From SYIM01 sp039800325 (GTDB taxonomy: Bacteria; Pseudomonadota; Gammaproteobacteria; Burkholderiales; Burkholderiaceae_E), in contig JBDLQY010000177.1 in assembly GCA_039800325.1 (NCBI GenBank), forward strand, positions 1 to 64,000: DNA of 64,000 nt, written 5' to 3'. A program made the position numbers and the translations under genes. Shown in pieces: positions 62,130-64,000 of this stretch. The notes under the pieces were generated by a model, which saw nothing but the letters and a program-made list of their open reading frames with translations, made no database searches and was not told the DNA's origin. Within the stretch, counting starts at the first letter, position 1. Each line of letters opens with the position of its first letter.

Positions 62130-62361
62130 ATAAAAATCTCCGGGCGGTGGTGGGCGCAGCCTCTTGCCGGGACGTCACTCTACCCGAACAAACGCAGGAT
62201 GATCGGGCGGCTCACGCTGTTTGTACTCGGTCAATCGCTCGGACGTTGGGTGCCCCTAATGTGCGAGGACAAGGCCGGGAGGGCTGCCGAACCAAGGGCT
62301 TCCCGCGTGTCTAGTCCGCATCCCTGAAATGCTGGCGCCCAACCCGAAAAGGAGTCTGATG

Positions 62362-63981
62362 ATGACAGCGAAGCACCTGTTGTTTCGTGCTGAGGCCCGC
62401 GCAAAAATTCTTTCGGGGGCCGGACAGCTGGCCGATGCGGTTCGGGTGACTCTGGGGCCCAAGTCGAAATCGGTGCTCATTCAGCGTCGCTGGGGTGTAC
62501 CCCTGGTATGCAACGACGGCGTGACGATTGCGCGCGAGACTGAGCTGGAGGATGCGCAGGCTGACCTGGGCGCCCGGATGCTTCGGCAGGCAGCCGAGAA
62601 AACGGGTGAGGCGGTAGGTGACGGCACTTCGACGGCAACCGTGCTGGCTTATGCGATTTTGGCCGACGGTATTCGTAATGTGGTCGCCGGTGCAAGTGCG
62701 ATCGACCTCAAGAAAGGTCTGGATCGTGCACAGCGACGGGTTCTCGAAGGTTTGAGTGAGCTTGCACGACCGGTTCAAAGTCGACTCGAGCGTGCGCAGG
62801 TTGCCACCTTGTCGGCCCACAATGATGCGGTCATTGGCGAGCTGGTCGCTGAAGCCATGGACCGTATCGGTGCCGACGGCGTGATTACGGTGGAGGAGTC
62901 GCGCACCACTGAGACCGTGCTCGATGTGGTGGAGGGCATGCGCTTTGATCGGGGCTGGCTCTCGCCCTATTTCGTGTCCAGCCCAGAGCGTATGGAGGCG
63001 GTGCTGGAGGATGCGCATGTGCTGCTGTCGGATCGAAAAATTGGTGGCCTCACTGAGCTCTTGCCTTTGCTTGAACAGCTGGCCAAGTCGGGACGGCCTT
63101 TGCTGGTGGTGGCCGAAGACGTCGAGGGTGAGGCACTGGCCACCCTGATTGTGAATCAGTTACGCGCTGTGCTGCGCAGCTGCGCGGTCAAGGCACCGGG
63201 TTATGGTGAACAACGCCGCGAGCTGTTGCAGGATCTTGGGGTGCTTACCGGCGCCCAGGTCATCAGCAGTGATCTGGGCCTGAAGCTGGAAGATGCAAGC
63301 CTTACCCAGCTGGGACATGTGCGGCGGGTTGTCATTGCCAAGGACAGCACGACGCTGATTGGCGGTGGCGGCGATCATGAAGCCGTGCAATCGCGTATCG
63401 CCCAGTTGCGCGATGCACGGTTACAGGCCACCAGTGAGTATGACCGAGAAAAGCTGGATGCTCGTATTGCCCGTCTCGCAGGCGGCGTTGCAGTGATCCG
63501 CGTAGGCGCGCCCAGCGAGTCAGAAATGAAGGCACGCAAGGATGCCCTTGAGGATGCCATCGCGGCGACTAAGGCTGCGGTGGCCGAAGGTATCGTGCCC
63601 GGTGGTGGACTGGCGCTGCTGCGCACGCTGCCGCATGTTGCTGCCGATCTCGAAACGCTGGAGGGCGATGAGCGTACCGGCGTGCAGATTCTGATGCGGG
63701 CCCTAGAGGCTCCTGCGCGAACGATTGCCGAGAATTCCGCAGTCGATCCGGGTGTTGTGGTGGCCCGCCTGCTGGAGGCCAGTGGAAGCTTTGGTTTTGA
63801 TGCCGCGCGCAATCGCTACGGAGATTTGCTCGAGGCTGGCATTGTCGACCCGACCAAAGTGGTTCGCATCGCGCTTCAGAATGCGGTCTCTGTGGCTAGT
63901 CTGTTGCTGCTGACCGAGGCAACCATGACCGAGATACCCGCCAAAGAACCCGTCGGAGAGTTGCCACGGGATGCGGTGTAA
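62362..63981 (+). CDS. groEL: Divergent GroEL-type chaperonin, no GroES upstream
   Basis: The 539-residue type I chaperonin keeps the ATPase residues in CNDGVTIARETELED (D52 equivalent), VGDGTSTATV (D87) and LEDAIAATKAAVAEGIVPGGG (D398), and the apical pattern GWLSPYFVSSPE and LLPLLEQLAKSG expected to bind GroES. It lacks the C-terminal GGM repeat tail, ending KEPVGELPRDAV, and has substitutions such as GPKS for GPKG. No groES lies upstream. The ATG at 62362 (or 62359) follows AAAAGGAG. No CIRCE element was seen. It is probably a secondary paralogue. Confidence 0.93.
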   Translation: MTAKHLLFRAEARAKILSGAGQLADAVRVTLGPKSKSVLIQRRWGVPLVCNDGVTIARETELEDAQADLGARMLRQAAEKTGEAVGDGTSTATVLAYAILADGIRNVVAGASAIDLKKGLDRAQRRVLEGLSELARPVQSRLERAQVATLSAHNDAVIGELVAEAMDRIGADGVITVEESRTTETVLDVVEGMRFDRGWLSPYFVSSPERMEAVLEDAHVLLSDRKIGGLTELLPLLEQLAKSGRPLLVVAEDVEGEALATLIVNQLRAVLRSCAVKAPGYGEQRRELLQDLGVLTGAQVISSDLGLKLEDASLTQLGHVRRVVIAKDSTTLIGGGGDHEAVQSRIAQLRDARLQATSEYDREKLDARIARLAGGVAVIRVGAPSESEMKARKDALEDAIAATKAAVAEGIVPGGGLALLRTLPHVAADLETLEGDERTGVQILMRALEAPARTIAENSAVDPGVVVARLLEASGSFGFDAARNRYGDLLEAGIVDPTKVVRIALQNAVSVASLLLLTEATMTEIPAKEPVGELPRDAV

Positions 63982-64000
63982 AGACCTGTCAAACGCCTGG

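Noticed and set aside
62130..62361. CIRCE element or sigma-32 promoter before groEL
   Set aside because: No TTAGCACTC/GAGTGCTAA pair; CCCCTAAT near 62254 resembles a sigma-32 -10 but lacks a matching -35.

Overview
The window is ordinary chromosomal DNA from a GC-rich betaproteobacterium. The order tuf, S10 operon, spc operon, alpha operon, the zinc-type 37-residue L36, zinc-free S14, and the later sets lysA/lptM/cyaY/mrcA, aroK-aroB-gltBD and ssb/fmdB/DUF502/aspS/nudB/ybhP/clsB all point to Burkholderiales. I cannot name a family or genus. I recognise no tRNA, rRNA, IS element, prophage or CRISPR array.

Layout. 1-14819: the 3' end of tuf, then an almost unbroken ribosomal protein run (rpsJ to rplQ) with secY, infA and rpoA. 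Three gaps in the run carry hairpin-rich DNA (tuf-rpsJ, rpsJ-rplC, rpsK-rpsD), and one (rpsQ-rplN) carries a good sigma-70 promoter followed by hairpins. 14890-19922: a NodI/NodJ-type ABC exporter, cutA, hemB, a strong candidate small RNA gene (18196-18305), engB and a dihaem cytochrome c. 20026-27686: msrPQ, lysA, a LptM-like lipoprotein, cyaY, PBP1A, aroK and aroB. 27838-38374: glutamate synthase gltBD, a membrane acyltransferase, an amidase, a MaoC-fold protein, the S4-domain protein HslR and a secreted histidine phosphatase. 38689-40673: mtnA overlapping a FucA-like class II aldolase, which suggests a dihydroxyacetone-phosphate shunt for methylthioribose or deoxyribose. 40708-51311: uvrA, an MFS carrier, ssb, fmdB, DUF502, aspS, nudB, ybhP and clsB. 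51321-60388: the ligase-associated DNA repair set (MBL exonuclease, ATP-dependent ligase, DEXH helicase, PdeM), split in two by folE, a DUF429 gene and an aminotransferase. 60366-63981: a HpaI-type aldolase, a small MscS channel and a divergent GroEL with no GroES upstream and no GGM tail.

The most interesting item is the RNA between hemB and engB. It has a promoter whose -10 lies inside a 7-10-7 inverted repeat, three consecutive stem-loops (one exposing an anti-Shine-Dalgarno CUCCUCC loop), and a terminator with a 10-bp stem, a UUCG loop and eight Ts. Next come the split ligase-associated repair locus with its DUF429 gene, the mtnA-aldolase pair, and the structured leaders before rplC, rplN and rpsD. 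All RNA structures were folded by eye and all functions are inferred from sequence motifs.
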